From a virus: 46,772 nucleotides of DNA. The position numbers and the translations under genes were made by a program. The notes under the pieces are model-generated. The model ran no database searches. It was not told the DNA's origin and worked only from the letters and a program-made list of their open reading frames with translations. Below, one piece after another: positions 23,223 to 32,230 of the stretch; positions within the stretch are counted from its first letter, which is position 1; every line of letters starts with the position of its first letter. The stretch spans positions 1 to 46,772 of the IMG/VR virus record IMGVR_UViG_3300044712_001577; one strand, written 5' to 3'.

Positions 23223-25217
23223 ATGGGTTACGATGCAAAAAAGGCGGAAACGTTTAACAAACTGCGACAGGCTGGCGTTTCAGAAGATCAGGCACTAGCT
23301 CAGGCTGGTATCACTGACGCTGACATAGGCAATTACGCCCTGGGCAGCAACGGCCAAATGGGTGCGCTGAACATCGGCGGCGGCAAAGTTGCTGGGGTTG
23401 ATTATGAAAAGTTATCACCTGCTGAACTTCGTGAGCAAGCTCGTTTTGATCAAGGTCTCAAGTCAGTTGACTACGATGAAACCGCCAACGCACCGCCTAA
23501 GCCAACAACACCAATCAACTATACCACAACCAGCACAGAAACTGTAAGCGGTGGTGGATCTACTACTATTGTTGCAGGCCCTAGACAATCCAATGCAACC
23601 AGTCAAGCACTGGGCAGCGCCTATGATGCAAAAAATGCCGAGTACAATCAATTTGTCAAAGACAATCCCAGCGACTTTGCTAGACGCCGCCAAGGCCTTC
23701 CGCCCCTGACTCCCCAAGAGGCGCAGCAAAGACAAGCTCGCTTGGATCAGCTCAATCAAGAAAAAGAAACACTGAAGAATCGACAAATTGATGCTGAAAC
23801 ACCAGGCACACCCACAGTAGTTACTACACCCAACACAACCACAACCACGACCACAGTGACGTCGGGACGAGTGGCACCCAATGAACCGGTGAACATTCAA
23901 AACGATCCAGCAGTATTCAATCAGGCTGAACAACAACTTGATAATCAAACTCCTCAGGCAGCTACTGTAAACACAGTTAGCGCACCAACCGAAGTTGACA
24001 CAGGTGCAGACGCAGGTGAAATCACAGTGGCACAAGAACCGCCTACGTTTGAACCTCAAAGCATTGACCCCCAGGAAGATCCCTTTGAAGCCGAACGATT
24101 ACGTATAGAGCAAGAGTTTGACAATCCTGCTCCGGTGCTCACAGCTGAAGATGTACCGCCATTGGATCCTGAAGTACAGGCACAGATTGAACGTGAGCAA
24201 GAACAATTTCGTGCTGATTTTGCAGTGCAGTCAGCACAGGCCGATGCTGTTGATCTCGACAATGATCCAGCAGTAAGAGAATTTGCAGAGCAGTCGCGAC
24301 TGGAAGCAGAACAACGCTTTAACGAAATGTCTGATCCTGATGGGGCATACGAAGCAGAAACCAAAGCTAAACTAGCGGAATTACAAAAACAATCCACTAT
24401 ACAAGATCGCTTGGGTCAAAATGCCAAAGGCGACTGGCGTGTACGTTTGCGCATTGCACCTGAAGCCACATATCTATATCAGGACCCAAGTAACACGTTG
24501 CTGGCTCCACTCAAAGTCAGTGACGGTGTGGTATTCCCGTATACTCCTATCATCAATACCAACTATGCTGCCAAATATGATGCATATGATCTAACGCACT
24601 CTAACTATCGTGGATATTTCTATCGCGGTAGCCAGGTCAGCGACATCAATATTCAAGCTACATTTACAGCACAAGACACTCGAGAAGCTGAGTATGTGTT
24701 GGCAGTGATACACTTTTTTAGATCTGCTACCAAGATGTTCTATGGGCAGGACAGAGAGCGCGGCGCCCCGCCTCCACTGGTATACCTACGTGGTTATGGA
24801 GAATATCAATTCAATGACCACGCCTGTGTAATTTCTAACTTTCAGTACAACTTGCCCAATGATGTAGACTACATCTCTATAACCCCCAACAACATTGGAT
24901 TGAATATGAGCAACCGTCTTGCTCAAGTAGGTTCGTCGCCTACTAGCACACTAAGCTCTGCTGTGAATCGCTTGAAGAATTTGTACAATGCAGTATCTGG
25001 TCAACCTGGCGTACCGAGAGGTGCCAAACCCGGAGAGCGTGTAGAACTTGGCACAGTGTCTCAAACAGTTAACAAAACTGGTCAGTCTAGCTACGTGCCT
25101 ACCAAGATCGATCTCAGCATTACACTGTTGCCTGTGCAAACTCGCAGTCAAGTTAGCAAGCAGTTCAGTGTTAAAGAATTTAGCAATGGCAACTTATTGA
25201 AGAAAGGATTCTGGTAA
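23223..25217 (+). CDS. Large baseplate / tail-tube-associated structural protein
   Basis: A 664-residue protein. Residues 1-400 are Gln/Thr/Pro/Glu-rich and low in complexity, with a short N-terminal helical unit (KAETFNKLRQAGVSEDQALA) and a charged helix near 290-390. The conserved domain is C-terminal (about 412-664): GDWRVRLRIAP, GVVFPYTPII, YDLTHSNYRGYFYRGSQVSD, YVLAVIHFFRSATKMFYGQD, APPPLVYLRGYG, and a final VKEFSNGNLLKKGFW. This pattern recurs in structural proteins near gp53 in marine T4-like phages and may correspond to a baseplate tube-initiator (gp48/gp54) type fold, but I cannot prove that by eye. Its stop overlaps the gp53 ATG by 1 nt. Confidence 0.65.
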   Translation: MGYDAKKAETFNKLRQAGVSEDQALAQAGITDADIGNYALGSNGQMGALNIGGGKVAGVDYEKLSPAELREQARFDQGLKSVDYDETANAPPKPTTPINYTTTSTETVSGGGSTTIVAGPRQSNATSQALGSAYDAKNAEYNQFVKDNPSDFARRRQGLPPLTPQEAQQRQARLDQLNQEKETLKNRQIDAETPGTPTVVTTPNTTTTTTTVTSGRVAPNEPVNIQNDPAVFNQAEQQLDNQTPQAATVNTVSAPTEVDTGADAGEITVAQEPPTFEPQSIDPQEDPFEAERLRIEQEFDNPAPVLTAEDVPPLDPEVQAQIEREQEQFRADFAVQSAQADAVDLDNDPAVREFAEQSRLEAEQRFNEMSDPDGAYEAETKAKLAELQKQSTIQDRLGQNAKGDWRVRLRIAPEATYLYQDPSNTLLAPLKVSDGVVFPYTPIINTNYAAKYDAYDLTHSNYRGYFYRGSQVSDINIQATFTAQDTREAEYVLAVIHFFRSATKMFYGQDRERGAPPPLVYLRGYGEYQFNDHACVISNFQYNLPNDVDYISITPNNIGLNMSNRLAQVGSSPTSTLSSAVNRLKNLYNAVSGQPGVPRGAKPGERVELGTVSQTVNKTGQSSYVPTKIDLSITLLPVQTRSQVSKQFSVKEFSNGNLLKKGFW

Positions 25218-25516
25218 TGGCCAACTACGATTCTACCAGTCCCTATTACGCAACACCATACAGTCAGTTTTTTCTTGACGTCATGGTTGATCGTCCCATT
25301 CCCAAAGAAAGCGACGATTTGAAAACCATTATCAACTTGACCTATCAATATCGTCCAGACTTGTTGGCATTTGACTTGTACGGTACTCCTACCCTGTGGT
25401 GGGTGTTCTATCAACGAAACCCCAACACGCTGACCAAGCCACCGTTGGATTTCACAGTGGGCAAAGAAATTTACTTGCCCAAAGAATCAACACTGAAATC
25501 AGTGCTGGGGTACTAA
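25217..25516 (+). CDS. 53: Baseplate wedge protein gp53-like
   Basis: A 99-residue protein carrying the core of T4 gp53: TYQYRPDLLAFDLYGTPTLW (residues about 42-61), WVFYQRNPNTLTKPPLDFTV, then GKEIYLPK. The end forms a LysM-like fold that in T4 joins neighbouring wedges into the hexameric baseplate. T4 gp53 is 196 aa, so this is a minimal version. It is coupled to the upstream gene by a 1-nt overlap and is followed after 3 nt by the next ATG. The hydrophobic LWWVF segment is part of the domain core, not a membrane anchor. Confidence 0.85.
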   Translation: MANYDSTSPYYATPYSQFFLDVMVDRPIPKESDDLKTIINLTYQYRPDLLAFDLYGTPTLWWVFYQRNPNTLTKPPLDFTVGKEIYLPKESTLKSVLGY

Positions 25517-25519
25517 TCA

Positions 25520-28500
25520 ATGGCCAATCCAGCAGTAGAAATTGCCAACTTACAGCGTCGTCGTGAACAGTTGTTTGCCGAGCGCGACAGACTGGAAAGT
25601 GAAAGAGATGCATTAATCGCAAAAGCACGGATTCAATCGCAAGGCGGCGACAGAGAGGGTGCTACCACTCTGCGAGATCTTGCAGCTCGAATTGAAACAC
25701 AATTAAATGGCATTGAAGAACAGATTGGTAATCTATCTACTCAAATTGGCATATTAGAGCAACAACAAACACGTCAAGACAAAGAAGAGCAACCACAAAC
25801 CACTGTCAGCGGTCCCGCGCCGCCCACAGAAGATCCGACAACAAAACAAGTAGATGCTGCATCAAATGCTGCTGATGTCAACACCAACAGTGGTGACCCT
25901 GGCGATCCTGGACCTGCTGCTATTGCAAAAAAAGGCGACAACAGCGCTCAAGATGACAATCCTCAAACTGCTAACACGTCTGCGCTGGGTCAGCCTGTTG
26001 CTACCACTGCTGCAACTCCAGTAAATTCCCCAGCGTCCAAACCTATTGTTCCTCAGCCCAACATACTTGACCGTTTTGCTAGTTATACATATCAGGCCGC
26101 AGTTTATCTGTTGACACCCGAACAACTCAATGCGCTGCAAACTAGTCAAAAAAAATCAGTCAACGGATACAACTTGTTATTTCAAAGCGGCGGAGCCCCC
26201 AACAACATTGGCGGCCCACAGGCCGCGCCAACTTCTCAAACAAACACAAGTTCATCAGACGGAGTAGATGCAACTGCTGGTACACCAGTGGCATCAGGAC
26301 CCGACGCTGGCCGTAATCCTTTTTTCCCTAACGACTTTTACATCGACACAATTACCATTGAAAACGTACCGTTGGGCAAAGGTACTATGGCCGCGCACGG
26401 CTCTACACAATTGAAATTCACAGTAATTGAACCTGCAAATATCACCTTGCTGGATTGCATGTATCAGGCTGTGCAAAACTTGCAGCCAAAAAGTGGCGGG
26501 GGCAAAGGCCCTGTAAACTATGCAGCCGCTTGCTATCTCATGGTAATTCGTTTCTATGGATACGATGAACAGGGCAGATTACAAAAAGCTGGATTCCTTA
26601 CAGAAAATTCATCGTTGACTGATCCCAATGCAGCCATAGAAAAATACATTCCTTTTAGAATTAAAAATATCAACTGGGAAGTCAGCAACAGGTTGGTATC
26701 GTACGAATTTGATTGCCAACCCATTGGTCAAATTGTAGCTGGCGGAACTCGTCGAGGAACCATACCTGCTGATGTTGAAATCAGTGGACAGACTGTGGGC
26801 GAACTTCTAGTTGGCAGTGTGCCTGCCAACAATGCCAGCGCCACAGCCCAAACTGGATTGCGAGCAGATGAAAATCAAACTCAGGCCGAAACAAATCGTC
26901 TGGCTGGCCAGGCATCGGCACCACCCAAAGCCGCTGCTGCCCAACAAAAATCAGCTCTGCGTACCGGAATAATTGGTGCAATGAATGCTCAACAACAAAA
27001 GTTGTTGAAAATGAACGAAGTTGAAATTGCCGACGAGTACGAAATAGTATTTGCTACAGGTGCAGAAAAAATCAGAGACGCCACTGTGACCAAGCCGGGG
27101 TCCACAGTAAACAAAGGTGCCACTGACATGGGCCCTGCACCTCAACAGAATCCCAGTGGGCTCAGTCCAGACAAAGGCGCTGTAAAACAAAACAGCAGAA
27201 ATCAAGGCATCACTGCTGGTATGCAATTGTTGCAAGTGATTGATTTGGCCATTAGAAATTCAAACTATATCACTGACCAAGCAACCACTGTGATCACCGA
27301 AGGCAGCGATGGCAAATCAGAAGCCAATGGCACTGCCAACTCCACTTCATTTTTGTGGTATCACATTGCCATGAGTGTGCAGCAACTGGGCTACGACTTC
27401 AAACGCCGTGACTTTGCATACCGTGTGAGATACACTATTCTCCCCTACGCACCACAGGATTTTCAAAGTCAGTATTTCCCTCAGCCCAAATTCCGTGGAG
27501 TGGTCAAAAGCTATCCATACTGGTTTACAGGACAGAACACAGCAGTGTTGGACTACAGAGCCAGCTTCAACAAGATGTATCATTTAACAGTGTCTGGAAG
27601 TTCAGCCGAAACGTCACTGTTGGCAAAAAGCAGACAAGATTATGTGACCAGCATGAGAGATCTGCCATTTGTACAGTATCAGGCCCGCAGTACTGAATCG
27701 TCGATGGGTGCAGCAGGTCGTGCCAACGAACTAGCAGCCAATGCTGCTGAATATCTGTACAATCCAGCAGACAACGGCCAGGCCGAAATGACCATAATAG
27801 GCGATCCGGCTTGGATACAACAAGGTTCTTCCATTGGCCAACTTGATCCCAAAAATATCAATTATGATCCGTTCAATCCCGACGGCACTATCAATTTTGA
27901 CACCAATGATGTGTTGTTTGAAATAGTGTGGCAACGACCTGAAGATTATGATCTAGGCACTGGCCTGGCAGATCCTTACGCTAGAACTCAAGCTACATTC
28001 GGCGATAGACAACCACGGCAAAGTGTGATTTACCGAGCAATCAATGTAGTCAGCGAGTTCCGACAAGGTAGATTCCAACAAAAACTCAAAGGCGTTCTGT
28101 ATAGATATCCAGTGCCGGGCAAAAAGTCAGACGCTGATACCACTGCATCAAAAGCAACCGGTGGCAGCGAAACTGGTTTAGACGCAAGTGGTCGCCAAAC
28201 CAGCGCCAGCGACACTCGTGTGCAGGGTCGCAGTAATCAAAGTTTGGCTGTGCAATTGAGAACTGGTGTCAACTTAAACAGCACAGCAGGTGCTGGCCGC
28301 GGCATTGTTGCTGGGCCCACAGCTGAAGAACTTGCTGCTTACTCGGATGCAAAATCTGCACAGACTGCGGCTGCAAGATTATCATCGTCGGCCACGCCCA
28401 GTGCTAGACCTGCCCCAACACCAAACGTCACAGCAACACCTGTCAGTAGCGGAGAGTTTTCTGCTCCTACGGCCGAATCTGGTGCAGTTTCTCCACTGCC

Positions 28501-28666
28501 TCCTGCTCAACCGGTAACTAGTAATGGTGCAACAGTGACTCGACCAGCAACTAATAGTACCGCAACAGCAAATCAATCTGGTGCAGATACAGCAAGGCTG
28601 AGACGAGCAGGACAAGCAACAGCTGGTGCTCTTAACTTGCCCCAACAAGGCGCTAGAGATTATTAA
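25520..28666 (+). CDS. Giant baseplate structural protein, function not assigned
   Basis: A 1048-residue protein. Residues 1-85 are a strong coiled coil (NLQRRREQLFAERDRLESER), followed by a disordered Gln/Thr/Pro/Ala stretch. Two or more beta domains follow: one from ~270 (FPNDFYIDTITIENVPLGKG; LKFTVIEPANITLLDCMYQA; YLMVIRFYGYDEQG) and a later one around 570-800 (FLWYHIAMSVQQLGYDFKRR; VRYTILPYAP; FRQGRFQQKLKGVLYRYPVP). The C-terminal ~170 residues are Ala/Ser/Thr-rich. The EP-x(2)-ITLLDC and RF-x-GYDE signatures are familiar from structural proteins beside gp5 and gp53 in marine T4-like phages; a hub or wedge role is likely but not demonstrated. AAGGA follows its stop for the next gene. Confidence 0.6.
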   Translation: MANPAVEIANLQRRREQLFAERDRLESERDALIAKARIQSQGGDREGATTLRDLAARIETQLNGIEEQIGNLSTQIGILEQQQTRQDKEEQPQTTVSGPAPPTEDPTTKQVDAASNAADVNTNSGDPGDPGPAAIAKKGDNSAQDDNPQTANTSALGQPVATTAATPVNSPASKPIVPQPNILDRFASYTYQAAVYLLTPEQLNALQTSQKKSVNGYNLLFQSGGAPNNIGGPQAAPTSQTNTSSSDGVDATAGTPVASGPDAGRNPFFPNDFYIDTITIENVPLGKGTMAAHGSTQLKFTVIEPANITLLDCMYQAVQNLQPKSGGGKGPVNYAAACYLMVIRFYGYDEQGRLQKAGFLTENSSLTDPNAAIEKYIPFRIKNINWEVSNRLVSYEFDCQPIGQIVAGGTRRGTIPADVEISGQTVGELLVGSVPANNASATAQTGLRADENQTQAETNRLAGQASAPPKAAAAQQKSALRTGIIGAMNAQQQKLLKMNEVEIADEYEIVFATGAEKIRDATVTKPGSTVNKGATDMGPAPQQNPSGLSPDKGAVKQNSRNQGITAGMQLLQVIDLAIRNSNYITDQATTVITEGSDGKSEANGTANSTSFLWYHIAMSVQQLGYDFKRRDFAYRVRYTILPYAPQDFQSQYFPQPKFRGVVKSYPYWFTGQNTAVLDYRASFNKMYHLTVSGSSAETSLLAKSRQDYVTSMRDLPFVQYQARSTESSMGAAGRANELAANAAEYLYNPADNGQAEMTIIGDPAWIQQGSSIGQLDPKNINYDPFNPDGTINFDTNDVLFEIVWQRPEDYDLGTGLADPYARTQATFGDRQPRQSVIYRAINVVSEFRQGRFQQKLKGVLYRYPVPGKKSDADTTASKATGGSETGLDASGRQTSASDTRVQGRSNQSLAVQLRTGVNLNSTAGAGRGIVAGPTAEELAAYSDAKSAQTAAARLSSSATPSARPAPTPNVTATPVSSGEFSAPTAESGAVSPLPPAQPVTSNGATVTRPATNSTATANQSGADTARLRRAGQATAGALNLPQQGARDY

Positions 28667-28675
28667 GGACAAACA

Positions 28676-30181
28676 ATGGCACAAGAAACGGAACGCAGTA
28701 GAGGTCGGCCGCAGAATTACAAGTTAGATCGCGGCGGAGTACCTGCGGAACCAGGTCCATTTATTGGTATAGTAATGAACAACGTAGACCCTGCCCGATC
28801 TGGCAGACTACAAGTGTACATCGAAGCGTTCGGTACCGGGGATATCAACGATTCTAGCAAATGGGTACGTGTAAGATACTTGCCGCCATTTTACGGTGCT
28901 ACACCTGCTGGCAAGACACCCGGCACAGGGCCCGGAACATATCCAGGTAATCAAAACAGTTATGGCATGTGGTTTACTCCGCCAGACATTGGTGTCAAAG
29001 TACTGTGCTTCTTTGTCAACGGTGACAGAAGCGAAGGTGGATACTATGTTGGTGTAGTACCCGAAAATGGTGTAAGTCACATGGTTCCTGCCATTGGTGC
29101 AGAAGCCAACTACATTGTAGGCAACAAAAACCAAGAAAGTTATTTTGCTGATAGCCCGTTGTTGCCTGTGACAGAAATCAATACCAACAACAAACAGCTA
29201 GACAACGCTGGCAGATTTTACGATCAAGCCAAACCAGTTCACGGTGTTGTAGCGTCAGCAATGTTCCAGCAAGGACTAAACAACGACGTTGAACGTGGAC
29301 CTGTGCGCAGTAGCAGTCAGCGCGAATCTCCGTCTGCGGTATTTGGAATCAGCACACCGGGTGTGGCAGTTTATCAAGGCGGCTTGACTCCACAAGATAT
29401 ACGAGAAAAACTCAACGCAGGTGAAGTAAAGCCTTCTGATGTGGGTGTAATTGGACGCATGGGCGGTCATACCTTGGTCATGGACGACGGCGACATAGAC
29501 GGCAACAATCAAATGTTGCGTTTGCGCACAGCCAAAGGTCATCAAATCACCATGAATGACACAGGTAACTTCTTGTACATCATTCATGCCAACGGGCAAA
29601 CTTGGATTGAACTAGGGGTAGAAGGCACAGTTGATGTGTTCAGCACTAACTCTGTGAACATACGTACACAGGGAGATATCAACTTGCATGCCGACCGTGA
29701 CATCAACATGTACGCTGGTAGAGATTTCAAAGTCAAAGCCAATGCCAACATCACCATGGAAGCAGTGGTCAACACCACAATTACGGCACAAGCAGATTTG
29801 AAACTGTACAGCAAAGCCACCATTGGAGTCAAAGCCGATGGATCATTGGCATTGAACAGCGAAGGCGGCTCATGGGCCGCTGGCGGCAGTTTGATCGTGA
29901 GTGCAGGTGGAATTGACCTCAATGGTCCTGCTGCTCCTGCTGTGGAAGCGCCGCGCCCATTGCAAAAAACCAAGTTAGATGATACTGCATTTGATAACCT
30001 CAAAGGCTGGCAAGTTGAAAAAGAAATGCTAGAAAGCATTGTGGGACGAGCACCCACACACGAACCATACCCATATCACAACAAAGGTGTGGACGTTGAA
30101 GTTGCGTTTGAAGAAGGAACACCAAGTCCGCCGCCAGGCGCACCGCCTGTTCCTGCTGGTGTAGAGATTGTGAGGGTATAA
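28676..30181 (+). CDS. 5: Baseplate hub spike protein, gp5/VgrG-like, without lysozyme domain
   Basis: A 501-residue spike. Residues ~27-110 form an OB-fold region (GPFIGIVMNNVDPARSGRLQ, then VRVRYLPPF and a GMWFTPPDIGVKVLCFF strand), as in gp5/VgrG. The middle has GRMGGHTLVMDDGD and LRTAKGHQITMNDTGN, the typical approach to the needle. Residues ~315-415 are a short-period beta-helix (DINLHADRDINMYAGRDFKV). T4 gp5 carries a lysozyme between OB fold and needle; no such domain or catalytic Glu motif is seen here. The C-terminal ~85 residues are extended and Pro-rich. It has AAGGA 7 nt before the ATG. Role: central membrane-piercing spike of the contractile tail. Confidence 0.85.
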   Translation: MAQETERSRGRPQNYKLDRGGVPAEPGPFIGIVMNNVDPARSGRLQVYIEAFGTGDINDSSKWVRVRYLPPFYGATPAGKTPGTGPGTYPGNQNSYGMWFTPPDIGVKVLCFFVNGDRSEGGYYVGVVPENGVSHMVPAIGAEANYIVGNKNQESYFADSPLLPVTEINTNNKQLDNAGRFYDQAKPVHGVVASAMFQQGLNNDVERGPVRSSSQRESPSAVFGISTPGVAVYQGGLTPQDIREKLNAGEVKPSDVGVIGRMGGHTLVMDDGDIDGNNQMLRLRTAKGHQITMNDTGNFLYIIHANGQTWIELGVEGTVDVFSTNSVNIRTQGDINLHADRDINMYAGRDFKVKANANITMEAVVNTTITAQADLKLYSKATIGVKADGSLALNSEGGSWAAGGSLIVSAGGIDLNGPAAPAVEAPRPLQKTKLDDTAFDNLKGWQVEKEMLESIVGRAPTHEPYPYHNKGVDVEVAFEEGTPSPPPGAPPVPAGVEIVRV

Positions 30182-30182
30182 A

Positions 30183-31799
30183 ATGGGCAGTTTTGTCTTT
30201 AATTTACCAACAGCTGGTGCAGCAAATCTTGGTGCCAATATTGATGCCAATTTGTACGCCAAGACCAAAGATTCTGATTTGACCTATGGCGGCGACGATA
30301 CCATTGTGTGGGACAGAATCGATGCTGAACGACAGCGTCGAGGATTACCAGGGCTAGCAGCAATAGGTTCGCCTCGTCCACCAGAAGAAGAAACGCCTAC
30401 AACTTCTGATTCAGGCGGCGGAACTTTTGAAGTCAAAGGGCCACCTGGCATGACCTTTGAACAAGCCAAAGCCATATTTGATCAACAAGTTGCTGCTGGC
30501 AGTTTTGTGGGATTCAAACCCGGTGACGTGTTGAACGCAGCAAGTCAAGCCGCTGCTGGCCTGCCTGGCGCAGCATCACAACTGACTCAGTCTCTAACTG
30601 GCACTACCAGTATAATCAACGGTTCTGTGATCAACAACGCTGTTGGAAAAATTGGAGGACAAGTATCGCAAGCAGTTAATCAAGCAGTGTCTGTGGCCAA
30701 GCAAGCTGTGAGCACAGTGACTGGCGTGCTGAGTAAAGTTCCTGTAACCGACGGAATTAACACCGCAGACTTTGCAAAACAAGTACCTGCGTTGACATCC
30801 ATGGGCAGTTTGACCGCAGTAGATGTTAGGGCAGGCCTAGCACAAGCATCCAAATTGGTAGGACAACCCGCTGACAAGATTACTGACGCTGTGGGAGTTG
30901 GCAAGTTTGGGCTCGATGCTACTCAACTAGAAGCAGCAGGTGTTCTCAAACCAGGTGTAGCAGCACAGTATCTGCAAAGTGGCGCTAACTCTTTGACCAG
31001 TGTGCTAAAAAGTCCCACAGTGTTTACGGGCAAAGACGGTATAAAGTCGCTGACAGATCTGTTGAAGTCAGATTCAAAACAAAACGCAATACAACAAAAC
31101 TTAATGGCTCAAGGACTCAGTGGATTAAAACAAGTGGGCATACCCACTGACAGTTTGAATCCTTCTGCCCTCACTGGCACAGTATTAAACGCAGCCAAAA
31201 GCCTACCTAACACAGTTGATTGGGCTAAAGGACTGCCATTGCCGCCGGGGGTAAAGACATCATTTGACACTGTGGCTAGAGACTCTGCTTTTGCCGTGGA
31301 TTTTGCCAAGCAAAAAGTTGACAACAGTTTGAAACAAGAGATTGTACCTACACCAGCCAGCGACACAGTCAACAGAGAAACACTGAATGCAGCAGCCACC
31401 AGAGTAGTAGGCAATGACAAAGTGCCGCCTGTGAGTTACAGCAGCAAGACCACACAAAGAACGCCAAGAGAACTTGACGCTGCAATATCTGTGATTCTCA
31501 ACAATATAAACATTTTGATAGATGCCAGCATTGTGGTAATGAGTAAATCTGACCGCACACGAGCAGAAACCAACAGTTACAACGCTGATATTAGAAATCT
31601 TGAATTGCTGATTGCTGACTTGCAAGCAGCCGATGGACAACTGCTGGAAATTGTTAGAGAATCCAACGCACTTGAACCGCCGTTCCCAGCCATTACAGCA
31701 AGAGCTGAAACAATAATAGAAAAAGCCAAAAAAGCCATTGCAGTTATACAAAGTGCAATAGATTCTTTACGCAGGACTGTGGCTAACTTATCAGCCTAA
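30183..31799 (+). CDS. Baseplate-region structural protein, unassigned
   Basis: A 538-residue Ala/Gly/Ser/Val-rich protein with no enzyme signature. A recognisable unit is FDQQVAAGSFVGFKPGDVLN (near residue 100). Residues 185-380 contain helical repeats in which Leu-x(2)-AGVL-KPG and SLTDLLKSD-type segments alternate. Residues 435-535 are two long helices (ELDAAISVILNNINILIDAS, then TIIEKAKKAIAVIQSAIDSL), probably a coiled coil. It lies directly between the gp5 spike and gp25 genes, with a 1-nt gap after gp5, so it is probably a virion protein of the baseplate. Weak resemblance of the middle to peptidoglycan-binding repeats is noted but not reliable. Confidence 0.5.
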   Translation: MGSFVFNLPTAGAANLGANIDANLYAKTKDSDLTYGGDDTIVWDRIDAERQRRGLPGLAAIGSPRPPEEETPTTSDSGGGTFEVKGPPGMTFEQAKAIFDQQVAAGSFVGFKPGDVLNAASQAAAGLPGAASQLTQSLTGTTSIINGSVINNAVGKIGGQVSQAVNQAVSVAKQAVSTVTGVLSKVPVTDGINTADFAKQVPALTSMGSLTAVDVRAGLAQASKLVGQPADKITDAVGVGKFGLDATQLEAAGVLKPGVAAQYLQSGANSLTSVLKSPTVFTGKDGIKSLTDLLKSDSKQNAIQQNLMAQGLSGLKQVGIPTDSLNPSALTGTVLNAAKSLPNTVDWAKGLPLPPGVKTSFDTVARDSAFAVDFAKQKVDNSLKQEIVPTPASDTVNRETLNAAATRVVGNDKVPPVSYSSKTTQRTPRELDAAISVILNNINILIDASIVVMSKSDRTRAETNSYNADIRNLELLIADLQAADGQLLEIVRESNALEPPFPAITARAETIIEKAKKAIAVIQSAIDSLRRTVANLSA

Positions 31800-31805
31800 T
31801 AAATA
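31798..31805 (+). promoter_or_regulatory. Late promoter AATAAATA, 5 nt before the gp25 start
   Basis: AATAAATA-TTGCT-ATG. The element overlaps the stop codon of the upstream gene. With T4-type spacing, transcription would start at the gp25 ATG (31811), giving a leaderless mRNA; no ribosome site is visible. Confidence 0.55.
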
Positions 31806-31810
31806 TTGCT

Positions 31811-32185
31811 ATGACTACATTTATCGGCTTCAACACTATCAATCAATTCAAAAAGTTTACACTCACAGACTTTGCATTGATTCAGCGCGACCTGTTGAAT
31901 GCCTTTAACATACGTCAAGGCGAACTTCCAGGCCGTCCTGCATATGGCACTGTGATGTGGGACTTCTTGTTTGAAAATCAAATTGAAGAATTAGCCAACA
32001 ACATTCGCGCCGAAGTAGAGCGTGTGGTATCTGGCGATCCTAGAATTGTGGTATCAGACATTCAAATATTTCCGCAGCAAAACGGCATTTTGCTACAGAT
32101 ACAAGTCACAGTGGTGCCCACAGCCAACGCTGAAATACTCAGTATCTTTTTTGACCTACAACAACGTTCCGCTTCCTACGTATAA
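31811..32185 (+). CDS. 25: Baseplate wedge protein gp25
   Basis: A 124-residue gp25-family protein (GPW/gp25 fold). Characteristic segments are DFALIQRDLLNAFNIRQGEL, GRPAYGTVMWDFLFENQ (residues 42-58), and the closing strands VVSDIQIFPQQNGILLQIQV. This is the sheath-initiator wedge component that contacts the first sheath ring. It is close to T4 gp25 in length (132 aa). It directly precedes gp6, as its complex partner, and is read in the same direction. Confidence 0.9.
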   Translation: MTTFIGFNTINQFKKFTLTDFALIQRDLLNAFNIRQGELPGRPAYGTVMWDFLFENQIEELANNIRAEVERVVSGDPRIVVSDIQIFPQQNGILLQIQVTVVPTANAEILSIFFDLQQRSASYV

Positions 32186-32188
32186 CTA

Positions 32189-32205
32189 CGCCGTTTTTTA
32201 CGGCG
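32189..32205 (+). other. Hairpin in the gp25-gp6 gap touching the late promoter
   Basis: CGCCGT (32189-32194) pairs perfectly with ACGGCG (32200-32205) across five T. The last base of the stem is the first base of GATAAATA. No T-run follows, so it is more likely a 3'-end protecting or processing structure for the gp25 message than a terminator. Confidence 0.5.
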
Positions 32206-32212
32206 ATAAATA
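32205..32212 (+). promoter_or_regulatory. Late promoter GATAAATA upstream of gp6
   Basis: GATAAATA ends 18 nt before the gp6 ATG (32231), the same spacing as the GGTAAATA at 23197. The 18-nt leader includes an AGAGG ribosome-site-like stretch. Confidence 0.7.
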
Positions 32213-32230
32213 ATACAGAGGTTCTACGGA

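Noticed and set aside
23111-23224. Longer N-terminus for gp55 starting at 23224
   Set aside because: The extra 38 codons run through a near-consensus sigma70 promoter and the ribosome site, and have no gp55-like sequence. The start at 23110 is preferred.
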